From positions 3,410,001-3,474,000 of the forward strand of contig NC_064653.1 of NCBI RefSeq assembly GCF_001723175.1: DNA of 64,000 nt, written 5' to 3'. The notes under the pieces were generated by a model that saw only the letters and a program-made list of their open reading frames with translations, was not told the DNA's origin and searched no databases. This stretch comes from Penicillium oxalicum. Taxonomy: Eukaryota; Ascomycota; Eurotiomycetes; Eurotiales; Aspergillaceae. Within the stretch, counting starts at the first letter, position 1. The number at the start of each line of letters is the position of its first letter. This document shows positions 46,378 to 59,700 of the stretch, in pieces. The position numbers were made by a program, and so were the translations under genes.

Positions 46378-49300
46378 AACCGCTGCGCCATCGCAGGTCC
46401 GGATGATCTGTGAAACTGAGCTGAGAACTGAGAAGAAACGGGGAAGAAAAAGGACAGAAAAAAGAAAAAAAAAAAAGAAGCAACCTTACGCAAGCTCCCC
46501 GCAGGGTTTACGCTATCCGATAAGCGTGATCAACCAAGATCAACGTCCATCTGATCTCTTCGTTGATCACCGATTCTCTCGGTTTCTCTCTTTTCTTGGA
46601 TCTTTACTATGCTTGTTCTCCGTGCACTGCCCAATCGTGCCTCGTGTCTGTCACTCATGCGCATTATTGGATCCCTGATCATCCGCGATCTATCATCCCC
46701 CCGGAATTCCCTCTCGCCACCTCCATACTGACCCCAATCACAAGACACACACAGCTTGGAAATGACCTTTCTTCTTGGCTCCGTCGGAGAAAGTCTGCCG
46801 AAGCGAGACACGGTTGGAGGGTTCTATTGAGAACTGAGAGAGATCTAGCGTCGGTCCACCGAACCCAAGAGTGGAAAAGTGGCGCGCCTTTTCACCCTCC
46901 ACTTATTTGCTCCCGTCCCACCACAATCGCCAAATCAGGTCTAGCAAGTTTGTGAGGACTTGGGGACCGAGCACGACGATGGGGTTCCCCGCATTTCACG
47001 ATATCCCCAAGAATGCGCATTGCTCCTTTTTGACACTTCCCCCCCCCCCCCTTTCGTATTTTCTACTCTTACAAAATACGGGGGCGCGCTGGGTATTCCA
47101 CGCGTGACTCGCTAGCGCCACAATTCCAAGTCCCATGCAAGTATGATACCGGCTGCACGCCAAGCTTATCAGAGTGTCTTAAGAAGGGGAACGTGCATGC
47201 GGATTGGTCCAAGCCCTTCCGATCAGGGGGACGAGAGGTTGGCAAGTGGACGGGAAAGCGGGGGAGAAAAGCAAGAGAGAGAATGGGTAATGAATGAGGA
47301 GCTCATTTGTTCAAGTTGAAGCGGGGTGGTATTTGAAAGGATGCAAGAGAATGGAATCAGGAGTCTCGAGACAAGTCCATGCCATCCTGGTCCGGTAGCT
47401 TCCAGATGACTTGAATGTCTGAAGAGAATGGTATGTACAGCTGCTTGATTAGGCGACCGGAGTAACTGTTTTCCGATTTACACAGTAGACCAAGTAGACC
47501 CGATAGTACGGGATCAGCCTTCCGCAAGAGCATGCATTGAAATGGACAAATCGCTTCTATCTACCCCGTGTTTTGAAGATGCTCAATACAATCAGAGACG
47601 ATGAATTTGATCCATGGAAACCGGACAGACGGAGACGAGTCGAGACCTTGAATTTCCTGTAGCCCTGGTCGCTTGATAGTCTGTCCAGATATAGTTGTGT
47701 TTGAGAAATTACATCAGTTGGAGATTGGATGGCCTTTCCCCCATGCAGAAGAATCCATATGTTCAGATCATATCGAAGATCCCGCCCCCGTCCAGTCAGG
47801 GCCGACCGGTCGTCTTTTTTTTTTGTCTTTCCGTACTGATTACGCCAAGATCATGTCTACTAGTAGAGACAGGAGAGTACAATAGTATACAGTCAGTCAA
47901 TCCCATAATGTACGTAGATTTGATGTGCTATGAGTCCTCTAGTTAAGTCGTAGGTCAAGTAATCCAATCTCATGCAATTCACTCCAGCACCTGGGTACCT
48001 ATCAGGTTAGTAAAATCCAGCTTCAAGTCAGTTTCTTTTCTCGGAAACGGAAAAAAAAAGCGGCCCCTGCTGGAAGTACGGATGAATCAGGCACCGGGCT
48101 CGGCTGGGGAGAATTTAGGAATCTTTGTCAATGTCAGAACTGGGAGGGTGTGTGGACATGCATTCCCTATACAGTATTCCGATTACTCCCTCCCCTATTC
48201 TACAAGCCCTCAAAACTCGGTACTGGACAGGTACAGTTGTACTCCGTAGTCAGTTCTGTCCATCTGCCCCGACCACTGCCAAATGATGCAATGCGCTACT
48301 GCAACTGCGGATAAAGGGTTCAATGACTACCCGTTCGGGGTTCCTGCAGCCCCGGCGGACGCGCAGCGCAGGCAAACTCGTAGCTTGAGTTGTGTACAGG
48401 AGGACCTTCATGGGTACCATTCACCTACCTCGGGAGAGAGAGATATATATAGTAGGTAAGGCTAGGTGAGACCCTAGTGTATAATGTACAATGTATAGTC
48501 GCGGGTATACTACTGTTTCACGGAGTTCCTCTCTCTCTCTCTTTTTGAAAGTTTAGGTTCTGTGCTGTCCCTTTTTTTCTTAAAAAAAAATTAATCTAAC
48601 TTGATATTATCTTTCCCCCTCTGTGGCTTGAAGGTTTCGACTTGATCTGCCTCTTCCCTGTGCATCATTCACTTCTCACACTTGTCAGTGTATCACAGGT
48701 AACTTTTGTAGCCTTATCTCTTGTCCGTGCTCGGGTCGATTGCCTCTTTGATCAATGATGAGATCCTTGCTTGGTGGATTTGCAGCATGGAGCTATGTAA
48801 TAGCACGCACCGGCTGATCGCTTACTCGCTACAAGGTAGTGACAGGAATAGATATTGAAAATCACCCTTCTTATCAACCATCTCGTGCTACACACAGGAT
48901 CTAGCTCTTCATCGTATTTCGCACTGGGAAGAATTGAAATTACTCGGATGATTCCATAATCCCAAAAACCAAAAACCAAAAAAATGAACAAGAAACAGAG
49001 AAAGAGAGAGTACATCCCAGCCCCCTGACCTACAATATGAGAGAATCCCCTACCCCAAACGAGATTGACATCTTGACGTATTGGCGTACATATCCCTCGT
49101 CTTCTACAGCCCCACACCCACATATCCTTCGATCTTCAGTCTTGAGTCTCTCGAGTCCAGGCACAACCTCACAGCTACAGGATGTCAATTCTGCACCTCG
49201 CCATATCGGGTCCAGTGGCTTGTTTTGTTTTTTTTTTGCCTCGTGCTGCCAAGGAACAAAAGGAGAGGGGGGTGTGCACCCCCCCTTCTCTCTTCTCTCT

Positions 49301-52300
49301 TCCCCCCCCCCTTTTCACCGTTCCCGTATTCCCATCATTCTTGCAACGAGTGAACATCCACGAGGGATTTTTATTTCTCGTTGGTAGAGCAATGGTCCTC
49401 TTGCAGGGTTAGTGCCCGTTGCCCGTTGCCCGTTGCCCAGTGTCTCGGAAGAAAGAAGGCAGGGGGGAGGGCGGGTGGCTGGAAGGGAAATTCGCTCATG
49501 CAGAGTATGGATGTGTGGCGGGTAAAATGGGGTACACGACCGCAAGAGTGAGATGAGAGGACCTTGAGAAAGAGAGAGGAAGTGAGAAAGTTGAAAATTC
49601 AATTCAACTTCCGTGACATGGACTCTGGAGGCGTCTGTACTGTAGCAAATAACGGGGGACCATGACATCTTCGTCTTGGCTTTTTTTTCTGGTGGGATGT
49701 AACCTGGAAGACTTCAAATACAAGTGGGCAAACTGGGAGTGTTGACTGGATCCAGTCTCAGTAGACTCCTACTCAGACTACAGTCCACCTGGTGAGCAAT
49801 ATACGTGCACGGTCAATGTATCAGATCATCCCCAGGAGACATTGGTTCGATTCTCGGTCGGTCGGGTCCCTTTTCCGCACCCTCGATGGTGAGTCTTAAC
49901 AGTAACCGCGAGGAGATTAAAAAAGGAAAGGGGGGGGGGGGGGGGGGGGGGATCTTGGCCGAAAGAAGAGAAGATGACTGACATCATGTGATGCCCAGAG
50001 TGTCCAAGGATTGTACCATCTCTCATTACCACCTTGAGGTGATTCGTGACACATGACTCGACACTCTGATCCCCCCCCGTCATCGGGTCAAATGTGTGGA
50101 GGGGGGCTGGACGAGGACGGAAGAAAGAGGAAAAGAAATGAAACAGGAGAACTGACCTGTGCAATTGGGATGGATTTGACAGGTAAGCAGATTTACTTTA
50201 CCCCGGATTCCGCGCATGGCAGTCCCAGATCCACGCGCCAAGGGTGGTGGTAATGATAGTCCCAGCCAAGTCAAGCCACAATCGCCATCCAGCGAACGGC
50301 CGAAATACATGACCCAATTGTCTTCTTGTCTAGCCTGGAGAACCCCAACGCCCAGCAAGTTACATCGGTGTGACTGTGGTGGCCTCTGCACCCTCGTGGG
50401 CTCGCAGTCCACATCTCGCCCAAATCTGACCTCACGCCTCCGTGGTGCATTCCCGCTCGCCATCATGACATGTGTGGATCGGTCTGCGCATTCCACATGT
50501 CGTAAAGTGGAAGCTCAGTGAAGGCAACCGGGAGGGATCGTGGACGGTCGGGCAGATCTTGATTTCATTGGAAATGAGCACAGGTGGAGGGGGGGTGGAT
50601 GTACATGGAGCTGGAAACGTGCGTACTGATGGATGGATTTCCATGGCAGCTGGTCCTCCTTGCAGATGAGTCGATGAACCGATGGATTGTAGGAGGAGTA
50701 GGTAGTTCCAGTCCTTTCAGAGTACTATCGGATGGACAGTAGCTCCTCTGCTGGTGGAGAGAAATCACCATCCTCGAGCCCGCCATGGACCGTCCTACCT
50801 CGTCCCTCGTCCGACGAGGCGCTCTGGTAAACTTTTGACGGCTCCTCAACCGAGCCAAGTTTCGACTCGGGCACGAGTCTGCCCTTCTCCACCTTGACTC
50901 CTCTTCTGGTCGGGGCAGACCAGTGAGCGTGTCACATCATTCCGTTCATCAGACTCTCCCAATCCGGTAACCGGAGCTGGTTCATCCCTGGCGGTGTTCT
51001 GGGTCCATGTCCAACAAATGGCAGACAGGACTGGAATCCGGCCCGCGCGGGTGGTCAGGATGGGCGTTTAAGGTTGATGTTGCCTTTCTTTTTCTTTTTC
51101 TTTTCTCCTTTGCTCTTCCAAATCTCCCCGTGGTCCGCTTAGTGATCGGGCAACGGAAGTCGCACAGTAGAGGGCGCACCTTACCTTTTTCAACTGTAGT
51201 CGTCGAAGGGCCATTCATCCTCCTGTCGTGGATGGCATAAGATGGAGACAATGATAAGATGCATCGGACTCGAGACATGACCTCGATACGGATGATAGTG
51301 ACATACATGGCACACACACGCCATCGCCAGTACAGTCCAGTATCGTATCCGAGCATACTCAACCTCCCCAAGTTCTCCGTCCTGTCCCAGTCCACCACTG
51401 GTCTGCTTCAAACTCCTCGGGTGATCTTTCCCCGCTCCGTCAACAGTGTCAGATTTATTCCTTTTTGGGTTTTCCACCGTAAGCGCCCGAGCCACAGCTT
51501 TTTTCTTTTTTCTTTTTTTGTTTTTCTTCCCTTTCCAACCTATTTGCTCAACCTCGCTGCAGACTCTACTCTTATCTCCGGATGAGCCAGGCATACTATG
51601 CCTCTCTGCCTAGTTCGACTACCTAGCCTATAGCGTCCAGCATACAGCCATTCCCTATCGTAAACATGATGAGCGACTGGTCCAGTATGGGTGATCGAGT
51701 CTAATCATGCATGATTCGGGCCGTTCATTGCTCATTCGATCATGCAATGGTCTCAACTCTGCCCGCGACCACGCCATGGATTCAGGAGACGAAGCGGCCA
51801 TCATGAAAAAAAGACGTAATCCGGGTTCAGGTCACCTCATTTCTCAACATCCACAATCAATGGCAACTCAGACCTCTGTTACCCAGCAAGAAAGTGTGCA
51901 CTCTGGTGGATTCAAACCCACCCTCTCCCCCAGAGGGACCCGTTCAAGCCGCACGGTCGTGTTGGCGGCGTAGTGAGTGGTCAGAGGATCATCCGTGCGG
52001 TGATCTCCTGCCTTGACCTCGTTGGGGTTAGTCTCGGGTCGGGCGGTACGGTACTCGACAGATACCACCTGCACGATGCTTTCACTTGGAGGTACAAAGT
52101 TTACATACAGTACAACGTGAATGTCGAACGTCTCCGCTTTGGGCACCGGTGGTGTGACAATCTCGCCATTCTTTCATCTGGGGGAGGGGAAACACGGACC
52201 AAAATCAACGGAAAAGAAAGCAGACGGACCAAGGAGAGCCGGAGTCTTTCTGCGGTACTTCAGCTCAGGCGCTTCTCGGGCCATTGTCGACAGACCCACG

Positions 52301-53402
52301 GTTATGGACATTTCAGCAGTGACATATGGGCCTCTCCAAATCTTCTCCCCTTCAGACTTGGGACATCCAAGGCTGATCTTCCGTCTCAAAGTAGCGTATG
52401 AGTCCTTTTTTCGCTGGACCTGGGCAGTTGCTGGCACTGCAGGGCATGTCATGTACATTACATACTATACCTACCTGACAGTATCATACAGGACTCCGGT
52501 CACCGAGTGGGTCCTCTCGATTTCCCACGCTCCGCAGGTGTTTATCCTGGCAGCTGCCCAGCAAAGATCCCCACTGAGGACACTCAGACCCCTTTTCATT
52601 GGTGTCCTGGTCAGGGTCCACCTGGACACGTCCCCCAAAGATGGGGGGGGGGGGGGGGGGATGTACTGTACGAGACAATTAAATGATAACCGTCACAATA
52701 CAGTACAGCCAGGCTGCTGCTCAGCCTTCAGGGCCCAAAGCCAATCCCGATTGATCGCATGAGGTGATCGCTCGGGGCTGCAGGCGACCCAGCTGCATCT
52801 CAGCTGCACCCGCGTCGTTGGTGTCAAACTCTCGTCGCTTCCTTTGCGTTCTCTGCTTTGATTTTTTTTCTTTTTTCTTTTTTTTTATTTAGTTTCTCGG
52901 TTTCCAAAAAAGACCAAAAAAAAAGCCATTTGGGTATTTTTCCTATGATTATTATACCATTACTTCTACTCCTGCTCTTCCCTCCCCCCCCAAAATCCAT
53001 TAGGCAACATTGGCACATTCTTCGTCATTCGTCGTCGACTTGATAACATCGACTCGAGCCACATTTTTCAAGATCTCTCGTGAACGTTTCTGACTCTCTT
53101 CTCCTCTTTTCTTCCCGTCTGACTTGTCGATCCGTCAACCATCTGCATCGTGCACCCGCAGACTGCAGACGGCACCCACTCGACCCCGGTGAACTATATC
53201 TCGCTGGACCCACCCCCCTCCTCCGTCGAAGAGTCACAATAGTATATATCACCTCATCTTTCTCTTCATCTGACGCCCTTTTTTTATTTCTCTCTCTCTG
53301 TCTCGCATTCCCTGCGCCTCGCCTGATTCATCTCCTCTTCCTTTTCATCTTCTACTTGCAAACCACTATACCATCCACGGTGCCATCACCATCATCAGCA
53401 TC
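46378..53402. other. 7.0-kb gene-free spacer between Dad2 and the Ecl1-family gene
   Basis: Ordinary GC content, many short unsupported frames, no recognisable family in any of them. It holds several long pure runs: 13 C at 47039, 22 G at 49930, 18 G at 52643. A TATATAT at 53243-53249 lies about 155 bp before the Ecl1-family start. Confidence 0.5.
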
Positions 53403-53759
53403 ATGTCGACCGATTGGTCTCTCGACTTCTGCCTCGTCTGCGATCGTCAGACCTCCGGTGGTCCCTACTGCACACAATCATGTCGCCTGGCCGAGTTGGA
53501 TCGCACATCGAGCACCGACTCCCCATCGGCCTCAACCTCCCGTGACTCTTCCTCTCATTCCCGATCATCCACCCTCGATGCCACGGAGACCCGCTCGGGT
53601 CGGAGTCTATCCGCCTCTTCTTCTCAAACATCTCTCTCCTCACTGCAAAGTCAATCCTCTATCGCGACACTACCGGGACAACTGCAAAATGAACTGCGAG
53701 ACTACGCCAGCAGCTTTGATCATATCCGAGACTTGAAACGACGAATGGCCTCGTCATGA
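53403..53759 (+). CDS. Ecl1-family zinc-binding protein (chronological lifespan / stress regulator)
   Basis: Single exon, 118 aa. The N-terminus DFCLVCDRQTSGGPYC is the family signature: Cys10, Cys13, Cys23 and Cys27 form a small zinc-binding C-x2-C...C-x3-C module. The middle is Ser/Thr-rich and probably disordered. The end, SSFDHIRDLKRRMASS, is also conserved in Aspergillus and Penicillium homologues as I recall them. In fission yeast Ecl1, Ecl2 and Ecl3 extend chronological lifespan and are induced by nutrient limitation; the molecular target is unsettled. The gene stands alone with more than 7 kb of non-coding DNA on one side and nearly 10 kb on the other, which would fit complex regulation. 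ATG choice is firm, as the cysteine module starts ten residues later. Confidence 0.85.
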   Translation: MSTDWSLDFCLVCDRQTSGGPYCTQSCRLAELDRTSSTDSPSASTSRDSSSHSRSSTLDATETRSGRSLSASSSQTSLSSLQSQSSIATLPGQLQNELRDYASSFDHIRDLKRRMASS

Positions 53760-56700
53760 TTGTCGCTTTTGTTTGAATCTCCACCTCTTCCTCTTCCTCC
53801 TCCTACTTTTCCCCTCCATCGCTGCTGTCTTGTGACTCGACCAAAAAAAAGGACGACCCCTCTTGTCACCATGATCTCCGCCGTCTTTATACCTATGGCT
53901 CGCCCTGGTATTTGGACACCAAAGCACCGCCAACACCACATGACCATCCTCTACGTCTTTCTTCTGTCGCCTTGACGACCATCTCAACTCCTCATCGATC
54001 CATCAACTCATGCATCCACGCGGACGAAAAAAAGAAAAACAAAGAAAACCATCCCCCTATCATAATCATGCAACATTTGCGCCGGGCATTCCAGCAGAAA
54101 GAACGTTTCTCCCTTACTATACCGACCATTTCCCTTCAATTCCCGACCTTCCTTGCCAATTTCATCTTGAATTCGACCATCCGGAGCTCATACCAGATTG
54201 GAACTCGAATTCTTATTGACTTTGGAGGGGGGAGACGCAGTTTGGGAAAATCGGTCTTTGTCGCGTTTTTGATGACTACAATACTATACCCCCTCCCGCC
54301 GCCTTGACCTGTTCTTCAACATAGTTTATTCGGTGACGCATATTCTCTGGCGTTTGTTCTTGTTTTCCTTGGCCCATCATCTTTTCGCCCTCGCCATATC
54401 ACCTGATTTTGTTTTCGGTCGAGCGCAGCACAATCACCGGCTGGGATTGTCCTCGACGTCGGAATGTGACATCACCTTTTGACGGGCATGAGTCTTTTTT
54501 TTTTCTTTTTCATCATTGTTTCTATTGTACTTTTGGGAGGAATGACTGATATGATTATTTGGTGCGAGAGGAGCTGGCCGCTGTTTCTTTTTTGTTGTGT
54601 TTTGCTCATGCTCCCTCGGCCATGGCTTTGAATCAGACAAGACAGACTGTAGTATACTACCTTGCTCACTTTTTCCAATGGCAAATGACTCGAAGACAAA
54701 CCATTTCTTCGGGCGGGATTCCAACCACTTCCAATCATCCAGTTCTACTAGCCATTCACATTCAATGACTCATAGCCCGGGGGGGGGGGTGGGTGTCTTT
54801 TCAAGGGAGCGACCGTCCATGATCTCCGTTCCTTCGTGTTGTGCCGTCCCCACAAGGCTTGTACAATTAGACAATGACTCACGCCGTGATGGTGAGTCTT
54901 GACTAGTCACTCTTGAACGAGTAGTACTGTAGTAGTATTATCAGTAGTAGCACCAAAGCTACAAACTACCTAGTAGTACCTTCATCACTACCTCGGTAGA
55001 ACACCGCTCTATCCCCAATCCGAATCAAAATGCCCTTTGTATCCACCCACCATCCACCATCCCGCATCTTCTCAAAAATAAACCTCACGTCTCTCTCTCT
55101 TTCGGAGACCATTTCCCTTTCACTCCATCCTACGCACTGCGCAAAAGTGAACCTGACCACTCCCCCCCCCCCCCCCCCCGCCTCGGATACCATCGGCCCC
55201 GTCCCCGAATTCGGCCTCAATCACCTCACCACCACACCATCTCACCGTTTCCAAGGCAAAACTTCGGCCATCTTCCTATCTTCATTTTTTCATTTTCCTT
55301 TTTTTTTAAACAAAATTTTCCCACTCCTAGTCCCACTATCACGGATTTGGGGCTTCCCAACGGGGGCTCCTCGACGTAGTCTCCCATCTCCACATAATAC
55401 ACCGTCTAGCCCTTTGGTCCTCCTCCTCCTCCTGCTCCACTCTAACAACCCCCCCCCCCCACCGTTTCCGCTCGGGGCACAAACTAAATAGGAATAAGGA
55501 TACTTTACTTTCTACAGTACCGTGTCGGTGTCGGCCCCGGCCCCGGCATAGTGAGTGTGGAGTTGGGGAGTGAATTTGTCTGATGGGGACCGAAGCCGGA
55601 GTTTGAGAGGTGCCCGAAGGAGGTAAGGTGTATGTTAGTATTTCAATATATATATATATACATATTTAGGACCTGGGTCTAGAGAGATGGACATTATGCT
55701 GTTGAATTGAAAATGTAGAAAGTATTGCATCGTGATACAAAAAAAGAAATACAAGACAATTCTTATTCTGAATTTGGTTGTTTTTTTTTTCCCATTTCCT
55801 ATTCATCCTTCAATGACACTCTCTCCTTTCAGGGTGTGATGAATTGGGCAAGAAGGAAATGTAGCAGCAGGCTTATCAACAGAGACCGTGCGCTCCTCTA
55901 TAATGCGAGAGACGCGGTACAGACAAGAGCTTTGATATTGAGGGTGGGAGACTAAAGTGGTTTAGGTTTTCTTTTTTTTTTTCATACGCATCCACAGCTC
56001 TCCAGATCCACATGGCAAATTCCTAACCCCCCCAAATTTCATGGTCCGTGCTCGATGATTATGGAGATGGCATGGGGGTGGTTTAGGTGTCGATTGATAA
56101 TGCGATACTGAAAGTTGAGACTTTGGATGAGTATGACTGTGTACATGTCAGCTGAGGTTCAAATTTTTGATCTGGATTCATCTGGTAAAGCACATAGGGT
56201 TGTGAGGTGACTACTAGTTACGTCCGGGTGCGCTGTATTCAGGGCCGATCGGGAAGGAGATGTAGTATGTGAGCCGACTCTTGGAATCTGGGCCTATATT
56301 ATATTGAAAAAGTTTGGAAGGGATGAATACTCAGTATATACCTAGGTGATTCATTCTCCATATCTCAAATCCCACTCGAGTTTCTTTTTCCAAAAACCCC
56401 CACCACCATATCCCCCCCCCCCCTCATCTCTAGATTTTTTTCATCTGAATCTGAATAAAGTGGAGACCTCAATCGTACACTATTGTCCACTGTGCAGTCA
56501 ATACGCACTGTGCCCTCAGCACTATACACCAAACACTCAACACCATACAGTAGTTAGACGGTACGACAAGGCCTAGACTCCAAGACCTCGCACTTGTGCC
56601 TGGGGATCCGACTCCCGTCTCCGTGTCCGGCAAGAGAGTGCCGGCCCAGCCCACCAACCCACCAACCCATTTCAACTCTCCAACTCCTCTAGCGGGAAAC

Positions 56701-59700
56701 TGAAGCCCAAGATATGCATACACTCCTACGGTACACTGCTGATCTGGCCACAGCGGGAAGCTAGTACTAGTGTAGCCACTACACGATGGTCAGAAACTCC
56801 CCCAACTTAAATAGGTACTCCGTTTATTACCTTACACTACCAAAGCGAGACGAGGAGAAATGCGGGATTACAAGAAGATCATCCAATTGTGTGAGGTTTA
56901 GCGGATTTCAACGGAGATACCATTACAAGTGTATCAAGTATGTACTGTACTGGCCATCGCACATGGTCCCATACGAAACTATATTCAAAGATGTTGGTGT
57001 TTTTGCAGATGCACAGACACACAATTGCGAGGTCTTTCTCCTTTGAAATCTCCAAGCCTGGCTCCGAACGGGTCAATGCTGAATAAATACCAATCGTCGC
57101 TTTCAGTTGATAAACGTGCGCCTCTTGGCTCGGAGCGTTGTTCACCGCGCGTTTAAATATGAGTTTGGATACTAGTATGTATCTACCGCACAAGATGTAC
57201 AAGTCACGAAGAGAACATGCGACTGAAATTTTTTGATACAAAGTAAGGTATTCATATGCGTAACTCTTTTGTCCTCTTTTTTTCTACTTTTCTCGACGAC
57301 ACTTGAATTGCTCGAGCTGGCCGGGTGGCGATATGCGTTTTCTTTTTTTTCTTTTTCTTTTCCCCCACCTACCTCTTTTCCCGCGGACGCTCGCTCCCTT
57401 TCCCTAGTCTTACCTGATCATTCGGAGAGGGACGTTTTCGCCTCTGGATTCAAGTGCGAAAAAAAAAAGAATTCGAGAAAAAAAGAAAAGAAAAAGAAAA
57501 ACCCACGAGCAAAAGCCCGCGGGGGCGTAAATTGCAAAGGGAAAGTAAGCTTACAGCTGACCGTTAATGTGTGCCCGGTCCTGTCTCCACCTTCATAGCG
57601 TTTGCTTATTATAGATGGGTACAATAGAGCTTCTTGCTAGAGAGCGGACATGTACTTACAAAACATAAGCCATATATAAGATATGCTATAGTATAAGGAT
57701 TGAATATACAGTTTCTGGGTGCAACATGGTCTTTTCATATCATTAATCCACCAATTACAGTATATACGTATGAAAACACGAGAATGGTAAAATCTCTGGA
57801 CTGTACGTCGTGCGCATCTGACACCATCACATAAATGAACAGTAAACTTTTTTTTGAGCTCTGATCTCTGTTGATCAATGGGTAGCTTGTCATCTACATG
57901 TGAGTTTTCCCTGTCGAGAACAGTTCAAAAAAAGAAACAAAACGAAAAGATACACATAAGCTAGAAAAAAAAGAAGACGCGCCCAGGAAATTCTTGCCGC
58001 CCTAAACAGACTACAGACCATCCATCAATCGATGAAAAATCTGTTTCTCAACAATCACTATTCTGGTTTCCTTAGACCCGAGGGCCAACCTTAGTTCTAA
58101 GGGCTGACAGCCAGATAGGCATTACAAAAGTACACCTTTAATCCTTGTACAACAGTAGGTAAACCAACCGTGTATAGGTATACTTGACATGGTATATGTC
58201 TCAGATATAGCTATAGTGTACATCGCATATCCGTTGACTGGCTACTACACTAGTAGCCGAGTAATCTGTTTTGTGTGTGTGTGCGTGCCCGGACCTTCTT
58301 ACACAAAATCCCACCAAACCACCTCTGGCCGGTCAAATGGCCCCCCGGTGGGAAAAAGTTTTCTTTTTTCGTTCTCGTGTATGACATGCAGCTGATCGAC
58401 GTCCGTGCAGTGCGGTGGGTGGCCAATGTTTTTTTCTAACTTCCCGATTCGGATAATAGTCTTGTTTTCTACGCAGGCACACCCGTCCAGGGAAGGATGA
58501 CTGGAGAGAGATCCAGGTGATCTTAGTAGTAGGGGCTGACTAGTGTTCAAAGGGAAGGGGGGGGGGGAAACCTCTTTTGTTGACTCGAGCGCTTTTTGCT
58601 TGATAGTGCAAGTATCTTTGCTTTTGTAAGAGGAAGTTATATGGGGGATGGTTTTTTTTGCGAACGTCTTTTTCTTTTGTGTGGAAAGTTACGCTGTACG
58701 AGGAGAAGAGAGAGATGTAAAGATGTGAAAATCGACTGTAGTTTGTACTGTACTTGGGTAGGAGAGTAAGCGGTAGCTGTTTGCATCCGAGTCGGGCTCA
58801 AACTACAGTATCTACATTCCCGTTCATTGGGCACTTGTTTCGAAGTAGCATTCCCACATTCAACGGAATGGTAACATCAAAAAAAATAGAAAATGACATG
58901 CAACTTGCACTTTAAACACAGCTTTGTTCGTTTCCAGAATATCACATCAGAATACGCTCCCCGACTTATTCCATCGATGTATCGTCGGCTGTGGTACGAA
59001 TGGAGTAGACGCCGTCGAGACTACAGCTGCAGCTGCAGTGTACCACATGCGTAGGCAGTATTCTTCAAAAAAAAAGATCACGGTGATCTCCAAAGTGGGA
59101 GGTTTTCCTTTTTGTAGGCTCGGATGTGATGGTCCCCATTTACAAATGATATTTTAATAAAGCAGGCGATGGTTTGTATACAACCACCCCTAGCCATGGA
59201 CGATGTAGTCTTTTCTCAGAATCGACATACGAGAGCCCAACGCATATGCCCTACTACCCTAGCCCAGGGGCACCAAGTCTTAACACAGTAGGACTTGAGT
59301 TACCCTCTGAAGGCCAAACTATCATATGTTCACTACAGCCATTCAAAAAAAAACCAAATAACTTCTAGGCCTCGATCGAGCATTATCCAGACTGTGTCAC
59401 ATTAGAAATACCCCTGCCATGGAGACTTGGCCAGGTGACCAAGCTAGTACATACTACATAGTACATACTCATAGATATGCCATTGTGTATCAAATCAAAA
59501 TCACTACAACGTGACAGTTACTACACCCTGTATGGACTTATAATCACCTCTGTAATATCACCATGTAAAGCACAAACAGGACGATTTGAAAAAGCATCCG
59601 CTTCCCTCCACGAGTTGACCGTTGAGGCGCCTCAAATCCGAGCACGGACCGACCAACCACGAGGGCGTTTGGTGGAGCTGAACCTTTGGGTTGGTTAAAA

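Noticed and set aside
49842..49862. GGTTCGATTCTCGG, like a tRNA T-arm
   Set aside because: No matching A-box, acceptor stem or anticodon arm upstream. I found no complete tRNA in the window.
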